DNA of 5,617 nt from positions 1 to 5,617 of the forward strand of contig JACQVT010000801.1 of the NCBI GenBank assembly GCA_016209665.1, given 5' to 3'. The translations under genes were made by a program, and so were the position numbers. Below the pieces are notes generated by a model that had not been told where the DNA came from, did no database searches, and saw only the letters and a program-made list of their open reading frames with translations. Of this stretch, positions 1-5,580 are shown piece after piece (positions within the stretch are counted from its first letter, which is position 1; each line of letters opens with the position of its first letter). The stretch comes from Planctomycetota bacterium (GTDB taxonomy: Bacteria > Planctomycetota > Phycisphaerae > UBA1845 > PWPN01).

Positions 1-1235
1 ACGTAGGTGGGGGCGTTGTCGAGAAAGCTCGATAAGCTGCCCGTGGCCCAGAAGAACCGGGCCGGGTTGGTAAGCGGCAGGCTCGGCCCCTCGATGCGGA
101 GGATTTCGATCGGGGCCTGCATGGTGATGAAGATGCCGATGAACAGCACCGCGACCTCGATGATGGCCCGGAAGTTGAACTCGTTGTCGCGGCGGACCTG
201 GGGGGAGCTGGCGATCCAGGCCAGGCCCACGAAGGCGAGCATGACGGCCTCGCGGAAGTAGTCGGGCACGGTGAAGCCGGTCCCGAGCAGGGGCTTGCCC
301 GGCACCATCAGGGCGACCGCGAGCACCACACCCGCCAGCCAGAGGAAGTTGAGCGAGCCGGTCAGGCGCAGCGGCTCGATCCGGGTCTCGTCGAGCATGT
401 GTTCGAGGGGCGGTTCGTGACGATACAGGTAGCTGTCCCAGAGGTAGTAGATGATCAGGAGCACCACGCAGCAGAACAGCCATGCCTTCCAGAGGCTGAA
501 CGTCCACAGGAACGGCACGCCCAGCAGGTAACCCAGGAAGAGCGGCGGGTCGCCGGTGGGTAGGAGGCACCCGCCGATGTTGCTGACCAGGAAGATGAAG
601 AAGATGACGGTGTGCTTGACGTACTTGCGTTCCCGGTTGGTCTGCAGGAGCGGGCGGATGAGCAGCATGGACGCCCCGGTGGTCCCGACGAAGCTGGCCA
701 GGATGGACCCGGCGATCAGGAAGGCGGTGTTGTTCCTGGGCGTGGCCCGCAGGTCGCCCTGCAACCGGATGCCGCCGCAGATGGTGTACAGGCTGAACAG
801 GAGGATGATGAAGGGGATGAATTCGTCAAGGACCGCGTGGTCCAAGACCTTGAGGACGGTGGGGAAGCCGGCGGCGGCTGTGTCGTCGCCGTGGCCAAAC
901 CCCGTGCCGCGCAGGAGGTAGTAGGTCAAGGCCGCCAGGGCCAGTACCGCCGAGATAATCAGCTTGTTCGAGTTGTGGTGCCACCAGTGAGCCACGGACG
1001 GGACCAGCGGCAGGATGGCGATGCACAGCAGGATGGCGACGAACGGCAGGGCGGCCAGGAGGCTGGGCGCGTGGGCATGATGCCCGGCCGCGGCGTGCGT
1101 CGCCGCCGGCGCGGCAGCGGCCGAGGCGGCGTCAGTCGTCTGGGCGGACACGTCCCCGGCGAACGTCATCCACAAACAAGCCGCCAACGCCAGCGAGTGC
1201 GTCGACCGCACAACCATTCGCTTTGTGATCGTCAT
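1..1235 (-). CDS. Sodium:proton antiporter-type membrane protein (CitMHS_2-like), 3' end beyond window
   Basis: The reverse strand is open for 411 codons from an ATG at 1235 to the window edge, so the C-terminus is missing. The protein starts with a signal-peptide-like segment (hydrophobic residues 14-26, likely cleavage near VSAQ at 29-32). A short Ala/His-rich linker follows (HAAAGHHAHAP, 47-57), then many hydrophobic helices. Recognisable blocks are GTTGASMLLIRPLL (184-197), SNIGGCLLPTGDPPLFLG (218-235) and TGSLSSFLDNAPTY (398-411). This pattern is typical of the ion transporter superfamily group annotated as sodium:proton antiporter or putative citrate transporter (PF16980 type). The expected role is cation/proton exchange at the inner membrane; the substrate cannot be read from sequence. 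No strong Shine-Dalgarno precedes the ATG. An in-frame ATG seven codons in is an alternative start, but the chosen one gives the better signal-peptide n-region. The gene is divergent from the DUF192 gene. Confidence 0.88.
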   Translation of the reverse strand, partial: MTITKRMVVRSTHSLALAACLWMTFAGDVSAQTTDAASAAAAPAATHAAAGHHAHAPSLLAALPFVAILLCIAILPLVPSVAHWWHHNSNKLIISAVLALAALTYYLLRGTGFGHGDDTAAAGFPTVLKVLDHAVLDEFIPFIILLFSLYTICGGIRLQGDLRATPRNNTAFLIAGSILASFVGTTGASMLLIRPLLQTNRERKYVKHTVIFFIFLVSNIGGCLLPTGDPPLFLGYLLGVPFLWTFSLWKAWLFCCVVLLIIYYLWDSYLYRHEPPLEHMLDETRIEPLRLTGSLNFLWLAGVVLAVALMVPGKPLLGTGFTVPDYFREAVMLAFVGLAWIASSPQVRRDNEFNFRAIIEVAVLFIGIFITMQAPIEILRIEGPSLPLTNPARFFWATGSLSSFLDNAPTY

Positions 1236-1299
1236 GGGGCACTCATTCGGACGCAACCCGCAGGAACGGCACCGCGCCGCGTCCATCCCTGCCGCTCAA

Positions 1300-1328
1300 T
1301 TGCACGAGCAGGGGGCGTATTCTATACT
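1300..1328 (+). promoter_or_regulatory. Sigma70-type promoter of the DUF192 gene
   Basis: TTGCAC (1300-1305) and TATACT (1323-1328) are separated by exactly 17 bp, a near-consensus -35/-10 pair in otherwise GC-rich DNA. Transcription would begin near 1335, just upstream of the DUF192 gene and pointing into it. The same AT-rich patch read on the other strand contains TATAGA and TAGAAT, which could be a -10 for the divergent antiporter, but I see no good -35 for that direction. Confidence 0.6.
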
Positions 1329-1390
1329 CCGCCGTCATGGTCCACCAGGAGCGCGCCAGAGTCGCCGCGAGTCGGTCGCGGGAACAAATT

Positions 1391-1966
1391 GTGGTGACAA
1401 GGCAGCGCCGTATCCGGAAGGCGGGCAGGATGCCCGCCCCCCACGGGTCTCCCGTGGCGTGGGCCGTATGGGCGCTGGTGCTCGCGTTGGGTGGGTGCGC
1501 CGGCCGATCCGGCACCGACCCGGCGCTGCGCAACGATCTCGACGCCATGCAAAAGGGCACCATCCGGATCAACGACCAGTCGTTCGAGGTATGGCTGGCC
1601 CTGACCCACGACGAACGGGAGCGCGGCCTCATGCAGGTGACGGCCGAACAGCTCGCTCCCATCGCGGGTCCGCGGGAGGAGGCCGGCGGCAAGACCGAAC
1701 GCGGCATGTTGTTCGTCTTTCCCGAGGAGCGGACGTTGGGGTTCTGGATGTACAACACCATCACCGCGTTGGACATCGCCTACATCGACGCCGCCGGCCG
1801 AATCGTCAAGACCTACACCATGGCCCCGCTGGAGACGCGGGTGTATCCCTCCATCGAACCGGCCCAGTTCGCCCTTGAGGTGCGGGGGGGCCTGCTGGCC
1901 GAGCTGGGCGTCGAACCGGGTCAGCATGTCGAAATCCCCGAGTCTATCCTCAAGACGCAGAGGTGA
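1391..1966 (+). CDS. DUF192 family lipoprotein
   Basis: This is a complete single-domain DUF192 (PF02643) protein, about 191 residues from the GTG chosen here. The family hallmarks are in order: GLM (79-81), RGMLFVFP (104-111), FWMYNTITALDIAYID (118-133) and a closing FALEVRGG block (160-167). The N-terminus has a basic stretch (RQRRIRK), a hydrophobic core (AWAVWALVLA) and a lipobox LGGC with the acceptor Cys at residue 36, so the protein is probably lipid-anchored and faces the periplasm. DUF192 has no settled biochemical function. The frame is open back to an ATG at 1337, but the predicted transcription start is near 1335, which would make that start leaderless. The tandem GTGs at 1391/1394 keep the basic n-region of the signal peptide. 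An ATG at 1430 has GGAAG nine nt upstream but would leave almost no positive charge before the hydrophobic core. The exact start is therefore uncertain; the family call is firm. Confidence 0.88.
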   Translation: MVTRQRRIRKAGRMPAPHGSPVAWAVWALVLALGGCAGRSGTDPALRNDLDAMQKGTIRINDQSFEVWLALTHDERERGLMQVTAEQLAPIAGPREEAGGKTERGMLFVFPEERTLGFWMYNTITALDIAYIDAAGRIVKTYTMAPLETRVYPSIEPAQFALEVRGGLLAELGVEPGQHVEIPESILKTQR

Positions 1967-2086
1967 TCGGCCGAATCGAATGGCGATCGGTCCATTGATC
2001 TGACCGGGTTTTCCGCCGTCGGTGCCCAGCGTCTGATAAGCCGGCGGACGCCTGGCCGGAACCATCGCCACGGGTCCGCATAATCC

Positions 2087-3346
2087 ATGGTGCAGGCAAC
2101 CGGGGGAAGTCACCTGTCTCGTCTGGCCGAACAATCCGTCCCGCTCCCATCAGGCTGCCTGACGGTGCTGGTGGTTGGCGAGCCCAATGAAGTCCCGTTA
2201 TCGGTGCGGGAGCTGACCGCCTCGCGCCACCTCGCCACCGTGTATGCTCCGACCTGTCGGCAGGCTTGTGACCCGGCGCTGCTGACGAAGGCCGACGCCG
2301 TGGTCGTTTGCGAGGCTGACGGTCCCGGCGGACCGGCGAGCCGGCACGAAGTGGAACTGCTGGCCGATGCCCTCGCGTCGCATCGGCTGACGGGCGTCTT
2401 GCTGTCGCCGGGCAAGTGCGGGGTAATGCCCGGCGGCGACGACGCCCTGGTCCCTGTGCCGGTCGACGCCTCCGCGGACGAGTTGTGGGGCCGCATCGTT
2501 ACCATGCAGCAGTACCGCCCGCTGCTGAGGCGGATGGAAGAGCAGGTGGTCGGGATGCAGCGGCTGGGCAAGAAGCTCAACGAGCAGTTCGTCGAGGTGG
2601 ACCAGGAGCTGCGTCTGGCCAGCCGGCTCCAGCGGGACTTCCTGCCCAAGCAACTGCCGGCGGTCGGCGACATCCGGTTCCACGTGTTGTACCGGCCGGC
2701 CACGTGGGTCTCGGGCGACGTGTATGACGTGCAGCGGCTGGATGAGGCGGTCGTGGGGTTCTACCTGGCGGACGCGGTGGGACACGGCGTGGCCGCCGGG
2801 CTGCTGACGGTGTTCATCAAACAGGCCATCGCGGGCAAGCTGGTCTACGAGGACGGCTACGTCATCGTGCCCCCCAGCGACGTACTCGAACGTCTCAATG
2901 CTCAGTTGGCCGATCAGCAGTTGCCCAACTGCCAGTTCGTCACCGGCTGCTACGGGACCGTTGACGTGACCACCCGGGAAATCCGGTTTTCCCGCGGCGG
3001 ACATCCCCATCCGATCCACGTGGGGGCCGACGGCACCTGCGCCGAGGTGCGGACGGCGGGCGGCCTGCTCGGCGTGTTTCACGGCGAGGCGTTCCCGAGC
3101 ACGACGCTGGTTCTCGAACCCGGCGAGAAGCTGATTCTCTACAGCGACGGCCTGGAGGACGAGATTCTGGGCCGCAAAGAGCGGAATGGGAGACACACCC
3201 ATTTCACGTCCCCGTTTCAGGAAATGGTCCGCCAGCCCGGTGCCGCCTTCATCCGCGCGGTCGAGGAACACCTCAACGCCGCCGAAGGCAGCCTGCAACC
3301 CGCCGACGACATGACGCTGGTGGTCATCGAGCACCTTGCCGGCTGA
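2087..3346 (+). CDS. PP2C/SpoIIE (RsbU-type) serine phosphatase with degenerate receiver-like N-terminus
   Basis: The protein has 419 residues. Residues 24-135 look like a response-regulator fold (LTVLVVGE, ADAVVVCEADGP, TGVLLSP). The position of the phospho-acceptor Asp reads Cys75/Glu76 and the acidic pair after strand 1 is absent, so phosphorylation is unlikely. A helical, probably coiled-coil linker (about 143-182) leads into SRLQRDFLPKQLP (179-191), the usual entry to RsbU-type phosphatases. The catalytic domain keeps all metal ligands: SGDVYD (D211), LADAVGHG (D229), a GGHPHPI block (304-310), LYSDG (D354) and ADDMT (D407/D408). The family dephosphorylates phosphoserine on anti-anti-sigma (STAS) proteins in partner-switching signalling. 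No STAS or anti-sigma gene lies nearby, so the target is unknown. No membrane segment is seen, so the protein should be cytoplasmic. There is no clear RBS before the ATG. Its 3' region (3278-3314) recurs at the right edge of the window. Confidence 0.92.
   Translation: MVQATGGSHLSRLAEQSVPLPSGCLTVLVVGEPNEVPLSVRELTASRHLATVYAPTCRQACDPALLTKADAVVVCEADGPGGPASRHEVELLADALASHRLTGVLLSPGKCGVMPGGDDALVPVPVDASADELWGRIVTMQQYRPLLRRMEEQVVGMQRLGKKLNEQFVEVDQELRLASRLQRDFLPKQLPAVGDIRFHVLYRPATWVSGDVYDVQRLDEAVVGFYLADAVGHGVAAGLLTVFIKQAIAGKLVYEDGYVIVPPSDVLERLNAQLADQQLPNCQFVTGCYGTVDVTTREIRFSRGGHPHPIHVGADGTCAEVRTAGGLLGVFHGEAFPSTTLVLEPGEKLILYSDGLEDEILGRKERNGRHTHFTSPFQEMVRQPGAAFIRAVEEHLNAAEGSLQPADDMTLVVIEHLAG
3278..3314 (+). 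repeat. Direct repeat, copy 1 (inside phosphatase 3' end)
   Basis: These 37 nt encode AAEGSLQPADDM, including the last metal-binding Asp pair of the phosphatase. They match 5581-5617 in the same orientation at 35 of 37 positions, with a 23-nt exact block at the left end. The bases to the left of the repeat do not match, so the left boundary is sharp. The right boundary cannot be seen because the second copy reaches the end of the window. Confidence 0.85.
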
Positions 3347-3363
3347 GCGGCGTGAGGACAACG

Positions 3364-3379
3364 TCTCCGGATTCGGAGA
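3364..3379. terminator. Small hairpin between convergent genes, weak terminator candidate
   Basis: TCTCCG and CGGAGA form a perfect 6-bp stem with a GATT loop, 17 nt after the phosphatase stop codon and just beyond the end of the convergent toxin remnant. It could act in both directions. There is no T-run on either side, so an intrinsic terminator is only a possibility. Confidence 0.25.
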
Positions 3380-3386
3380 AACGGCT

Positions 3387-3491
3387 TCAGGCCTCGTGAT
3401 CCATCCGGGGTTCGTGGCCGGACACGATCCTGCGGATGCGATGCCTTCCTGGCTCGATGACGACAAAGGAATTGCGCAACCAGAACCTCAT
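3387..3491 (-). pseudogene. Internally deleted DUF5615 PIN-like toxin remnant
   Basis: This is a 34-codon frame whose ATG overlaps the TGA of the DUF433 gene (ATGA overlap), exactly where the partner toxin normally begins. It starts MRFW, like the usual MRF/MRI start of DUF5615 PIN-like toxins. It then goes straight into NSFVVIEPGRHRIRR, which resembles the closing strand of these proteins (VVIE-x-x-RIRIR). Family members are generally about 100-120 residues with conserved Asp residues for nuclease activity; the whole central, catalytic part is absent here. The simplest reading is an in-frame internal deletion of most of the gene, leaving a product without catalytic residues. The last 13 residues after HRIRR may be read-through into flanking DNA. 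The tail assignment comes from motif memory, so an unrelated short frame remains possible. Confidence 0.55.
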
Positions 3492-3718
3492 GGGGCGGTC
3501 GCGAAGTGAATGTCTTCGATGGTCAAGACCTCGATGGCGTACTGGATGCAGGCGCGAACGTCCTCGACCTGAAGATCGGGATAATAGTCCCGGATGACAT
3601 CGGCGAAGCTGACGCCCTCGCGGACCAACTCCAGGACGCTCTGGACAGGGATGCGCGTGCCCGCCACACACGGCTTGCCGAAATGAATCTGAGGATCGAC
3701 ACTGATCCGTTCTTTCAT
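3488..3718 (-). CDS. DUF433 family antitoxin (VapB45-like)
   Basis: This 76-residue protein has the complete DUF433 (PF04255) signature: DPQIHFGKPCVAGTRIPVQS (8-27), LVREGVSFADVIRDYYPDLQ (31-50) and a VEDVRACIQYAIE helix (51-63). These small helix-turn-helix proteins usually pair with a downstream DUF5615 PIN-like toxin and are thought to neutralise it and bind the operon promoter. Here the partner is reduced to the 34-codon remnant that overlaps its stop codon. The ATG at 3718 is supported by a purine-rich RBS (GAAGAAGG, 3726-3733) seven nt upstream. The gene is convergent with the phosphatase and has its own promoter, so it is likely still expressed as an orphan antitoxin. Confidence 0.88.
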   Translation of the reverse strand: MKERISVDPQIHFGKPCVAGTRIPVQSVLELVREGVSFADVIRDYYPDLQVEDVRACIQYAIEVLTIEDIHFATAP

Positions 3719-3761
3719 AGCTGTACCTTCTTCCCAAGACGACCGATCAGATCCACTATTG

Positions 3762-3791
3762 CTTATACCACCTTGGGCTGGTCACGCACAA
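3762..3791 (-). promoter_or_regulatory. Likely promoter of the DUF433 antitoxin gene
   Basis: On the reverse strand TTGTGC (3786-3791) and TATAAG (3762-3767) are 18 bp apart, about 45 nt upstream of the antitoxin ATG. Reading the -10 one base earlier as GTATAA gives a 17-bp spacer. The strong RBS at 3726-3733 lies between this element and the start codon. Confidence 0.5.
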
Positions 3792-3847
3792 CGGTGGCCG
3801 CAGGCCGGTATCCAGACGGGGATTGTAGAAGCTGAATCTCGCCGGGC

Positions 3848-4018
3848 TCACCTCGATCCCGCTTCACTGGACCCCGAATCCCGACCCATTAACTGACACC
3901 TCATCGGCACGGGCTGATCAGCACGGGAGACACACCGCTGGAAGACGGCGAAGTCATCGCTGTCGGCGTGGGCGTGGGCGTCGCCGTCGAACTCCTTGCC
4001 CTCACAGCCCGTCACTGC
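3848..4018 (-). pseudogene. Dockerin-like C-terminal relic
   Basis: The reverse strand reads, between stops at 4019-4021 and 3848-3850, a peptide containing CEGKEFDGDAHAHADSDDF followed by AVFQRC. Planctomycete secreted proteins often end in dockerin-like calcium-binding repeats of the form FDGDGDVDxDDFAxFQRC followed by a stretch ending in PxC. This piece matches that pattern except that the loop is two residues too long (AHAHA in place of three residues) and the end is degenerate. The extra length corresponds to one GGCGTG unit (plus strand) of a short tandem run at 3965-3982. There is no good start codon, and the upstream part of any parent protein is absent. I read it as a broken gene end, not a working gene. 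Confidence 0.5.
3965..3982 (+). repeat. Short tandem repeat GGCGTG, GGCGTG, GGCGTC
   Basis: Two perfect 6-bp units and a third with one change sit inside the dockerin-like relic. They encode the Ala-His pairs that lengthen its calcium-binding loop by two residues on the reverse strand. Slippage duplication of one unit would explain the odd loop. Confidence 0.6.
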
Positions 4019-4042
4019 TCACACGTTCGATATTCGTATGAC

Positions 4043-4627
4043 CTACTCCTCCTGCCCCGGCCGGTGAATGGCCGTAACCGGGGGTTGGTTTTTCGAGGAC
4101 ATGGGTCCCAGCCTCCAGCCCAACCGTTCGGCGGTTGCGTGGTTCACTTTTCCTTGCGGTGTCAGGGTGCCGTTTTCGATGAGAAGCTTCTGCAACCCGC
4201 GGTTCTCGGGGGCCGCCATCCTCAGCTCGTACGACGGCTGGCTGATGCTGGGCGATGGCCGAGCCAGCGTGTTGTTCTGGATTGGTTGATGATCCTCGAA
4301 GCCGCGCCGCACACCCATGACCAGATAATCAAACGTCACGTTGCTCGCGCCGCCCTGGCTCTCCCTGACCACGATGCGGGAGGAGCCTTTCTCGGCCACA
4401 AACAGGCCTCGACAATCGCCCTGGGGCGTCACTTGCGCGGTGATCCCCTCGTCGGCAGTCACGAGAGCGAAATGCTCGGGAAGGATGACGGTCGCCGAGC
4501 CGCCCTCCAGCCGCCCACTGCCTCTCACGTAGACGCCGCTTTCGCCGCCTTCCAGGCAGACGTAGGCGATCTGCCTGGAGGCGTCGCGCGGGTGAGGATG
4601 CACGAAGGACTTGGTGCCGGTGCAGGT
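4043..4627 (-). pseudogene. C-terminal fragment of a tail-fibre-like / S74-type surface protein
   Basis: From GTG 4603 this is a 186-residue frame, and family-like sequence starts before it: GTKSFVHPHPRD continues upstream to about 4627, and an in-frame TAG lies at 4640-4642. The blocks GTKSFVHPHPRDASRQI, VCLEGGESGVYVRGSGRL, ATVILPEHFALVT and FDYLVMGVRRGFEDHQPI match the conserved pre-terminal domain found near the end of phage tail-fibre-like and large planctomycete surface proteins. The end also looks native (LLIENGTLTPQGKVNHATAE, then RLGW). Full-length relatives carry a large N-terminal part that is wholly absent, and no RBS precedes the GTG. It is therefore a 5'-truncated gene. It could still be expressed from the promoter at 4637-4664, giving a lone C-terminal domain. 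The family call is fairly secure; coding status is not. Confidence 0.65.
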
Positions 4628-4636
4628 ATATTGACT

Positions 4637-4664
4637 ATTCTACAACATCATGAGAGGAGGTCAA
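4637..4664 (-). promoter_or_regulatory. Sigma70-type promoter at the broken edge of the tail-fibre-like fragment
   Basis: On the reverse strand TTGACC (4659-4664) and TAGAAT (4637-4642) are 16 bp apart, each with a single mismatch to consensus. Transcription would begin about 4630, almost exactly where the homology of the truncated downstream gene begins. No start codon with an RBS follows closely, so the gene this promoter originally served may have been lost. Confidence 0.5.
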
Positions 4665-4826
4665 TCCCTGGCATCGGTTTCCATGTCGAGCCAGGTAGCG
4701 GAACCGGGCAGCTTCTAGGTCGTCTTGATGGCCGCCTCCTCGTGGCTCGTGGGATCATCGTAGCGGAAGCGCGACCCGGCTTCGAGAGATTCAGAGACCT
4801 CACGCCAGCGGCACGCGGGCCCTGAG
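4661..4826 (-). pseudogene. Possible coding relic with in-frame stop, no family recognised
   Basis: One reverse-strand frame reads RWREVSESLEAGSRFRYDDP and TSHEEAAIKTT, a TAG (4715-4717), then KLPGSATWLDMETDARD and a TGA (4661-4663). The composition is balanced and acidic/polar, and third positions are mostly G or C, unlike the Arg/Pro-rich shadow frames common in such DNA. There is no start codon context and no family that I recognise. It may be the decayed end of a gene, or chance. Confidence 0.25.
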
Positions 4827-4940
4827 CTTCACTTGGTTGGTCCGCCCGGCCGTAGTTGGCGCCCCCGGGCTTGCCTGATAGGCTTCAGGTGGCCGACGAA
4901 GGGATCTCGTCACGAAGATAGCAGAGTCGATGAGGCTGAC

Positions 4941-5378
4941 ATGATACTCACGTTGAGAGTGGAGTGTGTGTTCGGGCTGCATCTCGAGAACCAATGTATC
5001 CGCGTCATCGAGATTGATGAGCAGATGTCTCTGTACGATCTGCACGATGCCATTCAAGACGCGGTGGGGTTCGATAGGGACCATCCCTTCGCGTTTTTCG
5101 TCGCCAACAGTGCTTCGCCTTTCGCCCGCAGACGGTGGCTGACCGACGCGGAAGGCTGGGACGACCAGGAGAATTACTTTCGCAATACGAGGCTGAGCGA
5201 CGTCTACCCCCTGAACCGCAAGCACCTTTACTACCTCTTTGACTTCGGTGACGACTGGACCTTCGAGATACGGAGAGGCCGGAGGGCAAACCCACCTGAA
5301 GACCGGGTGCGCTACCCCCGAGTCGTGAGTCGGACAGGGCCGAATCCGCAGCAGTATCCAAACATCGACGGGTGGTAG
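4941..5378 (+). CDS. Plasmid pRiA4b ORF-3 family protein (PF07929)
   Basis: This is a complete 145-residue protein. Family features are LYDLHDAIQDAVGFDRDHPF (31-50) with AFF next, LYYLFDFGDDWTFEIRR (96-112) and the C-terminal YPRVVSRTGPNPQQYP (125-140). The DFGDDW core and the closing G-x-x-P-x-QYP motif are typical of the pRiA4b ORF-3 / IS1096 TnpR-like passenger family. These proteins are often found on plasmids and next to transposable elements, but their biochemical role is unknown. The frame is open upstream to 4833, but that extra part is Arg/Pro-rich and unlike the family. The ATG at 4941 has TGAGG five nt upstream and starts right at the first conserved strand. No transposase, recombinase or inverted repeat is seen around it. 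Intactness between gene fragments suggests either recent arrival or selection. Confidence 0.85.
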   Translation: MILTLRVECVFGLHLENQCIRVIEIDEQMSLYDLHDAIQDAVGFDRDHPFAFFVANSASPFARRRWLTDAEGWDDQENYFRNTRLSDVYPLNRKHLYYLFDFGDDWTFEIRRGRRANPPEDRVRYPRVVSRTGPNPQQYPNIDGW

Positions 5379-5415
5379 ATTCGTCTGGCCCCGCCATAGG
5401 TCGAGCCAATCTACA

Positions 5416-5580
5416 CAGGTCACACCCGCTCACCGCGATTCCCGCCCCGAAATAGTCGGACGCTCCCGTGACAGTGAAACCCGTCAGTTCGGATTGGCCA
5501 CCCAGCGCGACGGCCGTCCCGCCCGAAACGCGGATGCTGGTGCTGGCAGGCCCCGCGGTGCTCCGGACGGCCACCAGCTT
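5416..5580 (-). pseudogene. Right-handed beta-helix repeat protein fragment
   Basis: The reverse strand encodes about 55 residues, including KLVAVRSTAGPASTSIRVSG, TAVALGGQSELTGFTVTGAS and DYFGAGIAVSG. This is the rhythm of planctomycete secreted right-handed parallel beta-helix (pectate-lyase-like) proteins: a GK-x-x-x-VRS strand, then GFTVTGA and GAGI turns. Neither end is natural. On the downstream side the reading frame runs into unrelated sequence that is antisense to the pRiA4b-type gene. On the upstream side similarity stops at 5580, where the phosphatase-like repeat begins. The fragment has no credible start or stop of its own and is most likely a gene remnant. Confidence 0.55.

Larger units (their letters stand above)
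4604..4940. other. 337-nt gap without an intact gene
   Basis: This stretch holds the broken upstream edge of the tail-fibre-like fragment, a good reverse-strand promoter (4637-4664) and a reverse-strand frame with coding character interrupted by a stop (4661-4826). The rest, 4827-4940, shows only the leader of the pRiA4b-type gene. I see no RNA gene, terminator or mobile-element end here. Confidence 0.5.

Noticed and set aside
612..1397. Open plus-strand frame of 261 codons across the antiporter.
   Set aside because: The minus strand encodes a clear multi-helix transporter; the plus frame is rich in Arg, Gly and Gln as expected for an antisense shadow.
2198..3466. Long open minus-strand frame across the phosphatase gene.
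   Set aside because: It is a GC-rich shadow frame; all catalytic motifs are on the plus strand.
3188..3936. 12-nt match GGGAGACACACC at 3188-3199 and 3925-3936.
   Set aside because: About one 12-nt match is expected by chance in a window of this size, and the flanks differ.
4055..4095. Plus-strand hairpin CCCCGG...CCGGGG followed by a T-rich stretch, resembling an intrinsic terminator.
   Set aside because: It lies inside the coding end of the minus-strand tail-fibre-like fragment, the loop is long, and no plus-strand gene ends there.
4651..4660. Strong plus-strand Shine-Dalgarno-like GAGAGGAGG.
   Set aside because: No start codon at a suitable distance follows, and the bases belong to the minus-strand promoter region.
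3968..4825. Long open plus-strand frame of 285 codons.
   Set aside because: It is antisense to the tail-fibre-like and dockerin-like sequences, which carry recognisable motifs. Its own translation shows no family pattern.
4800..5423. Open minus-strand frame opposite the pRiA4b-type gene.
   Set aside because: The plus strand has clear family motifs over the same bases; the minus translation shows none.
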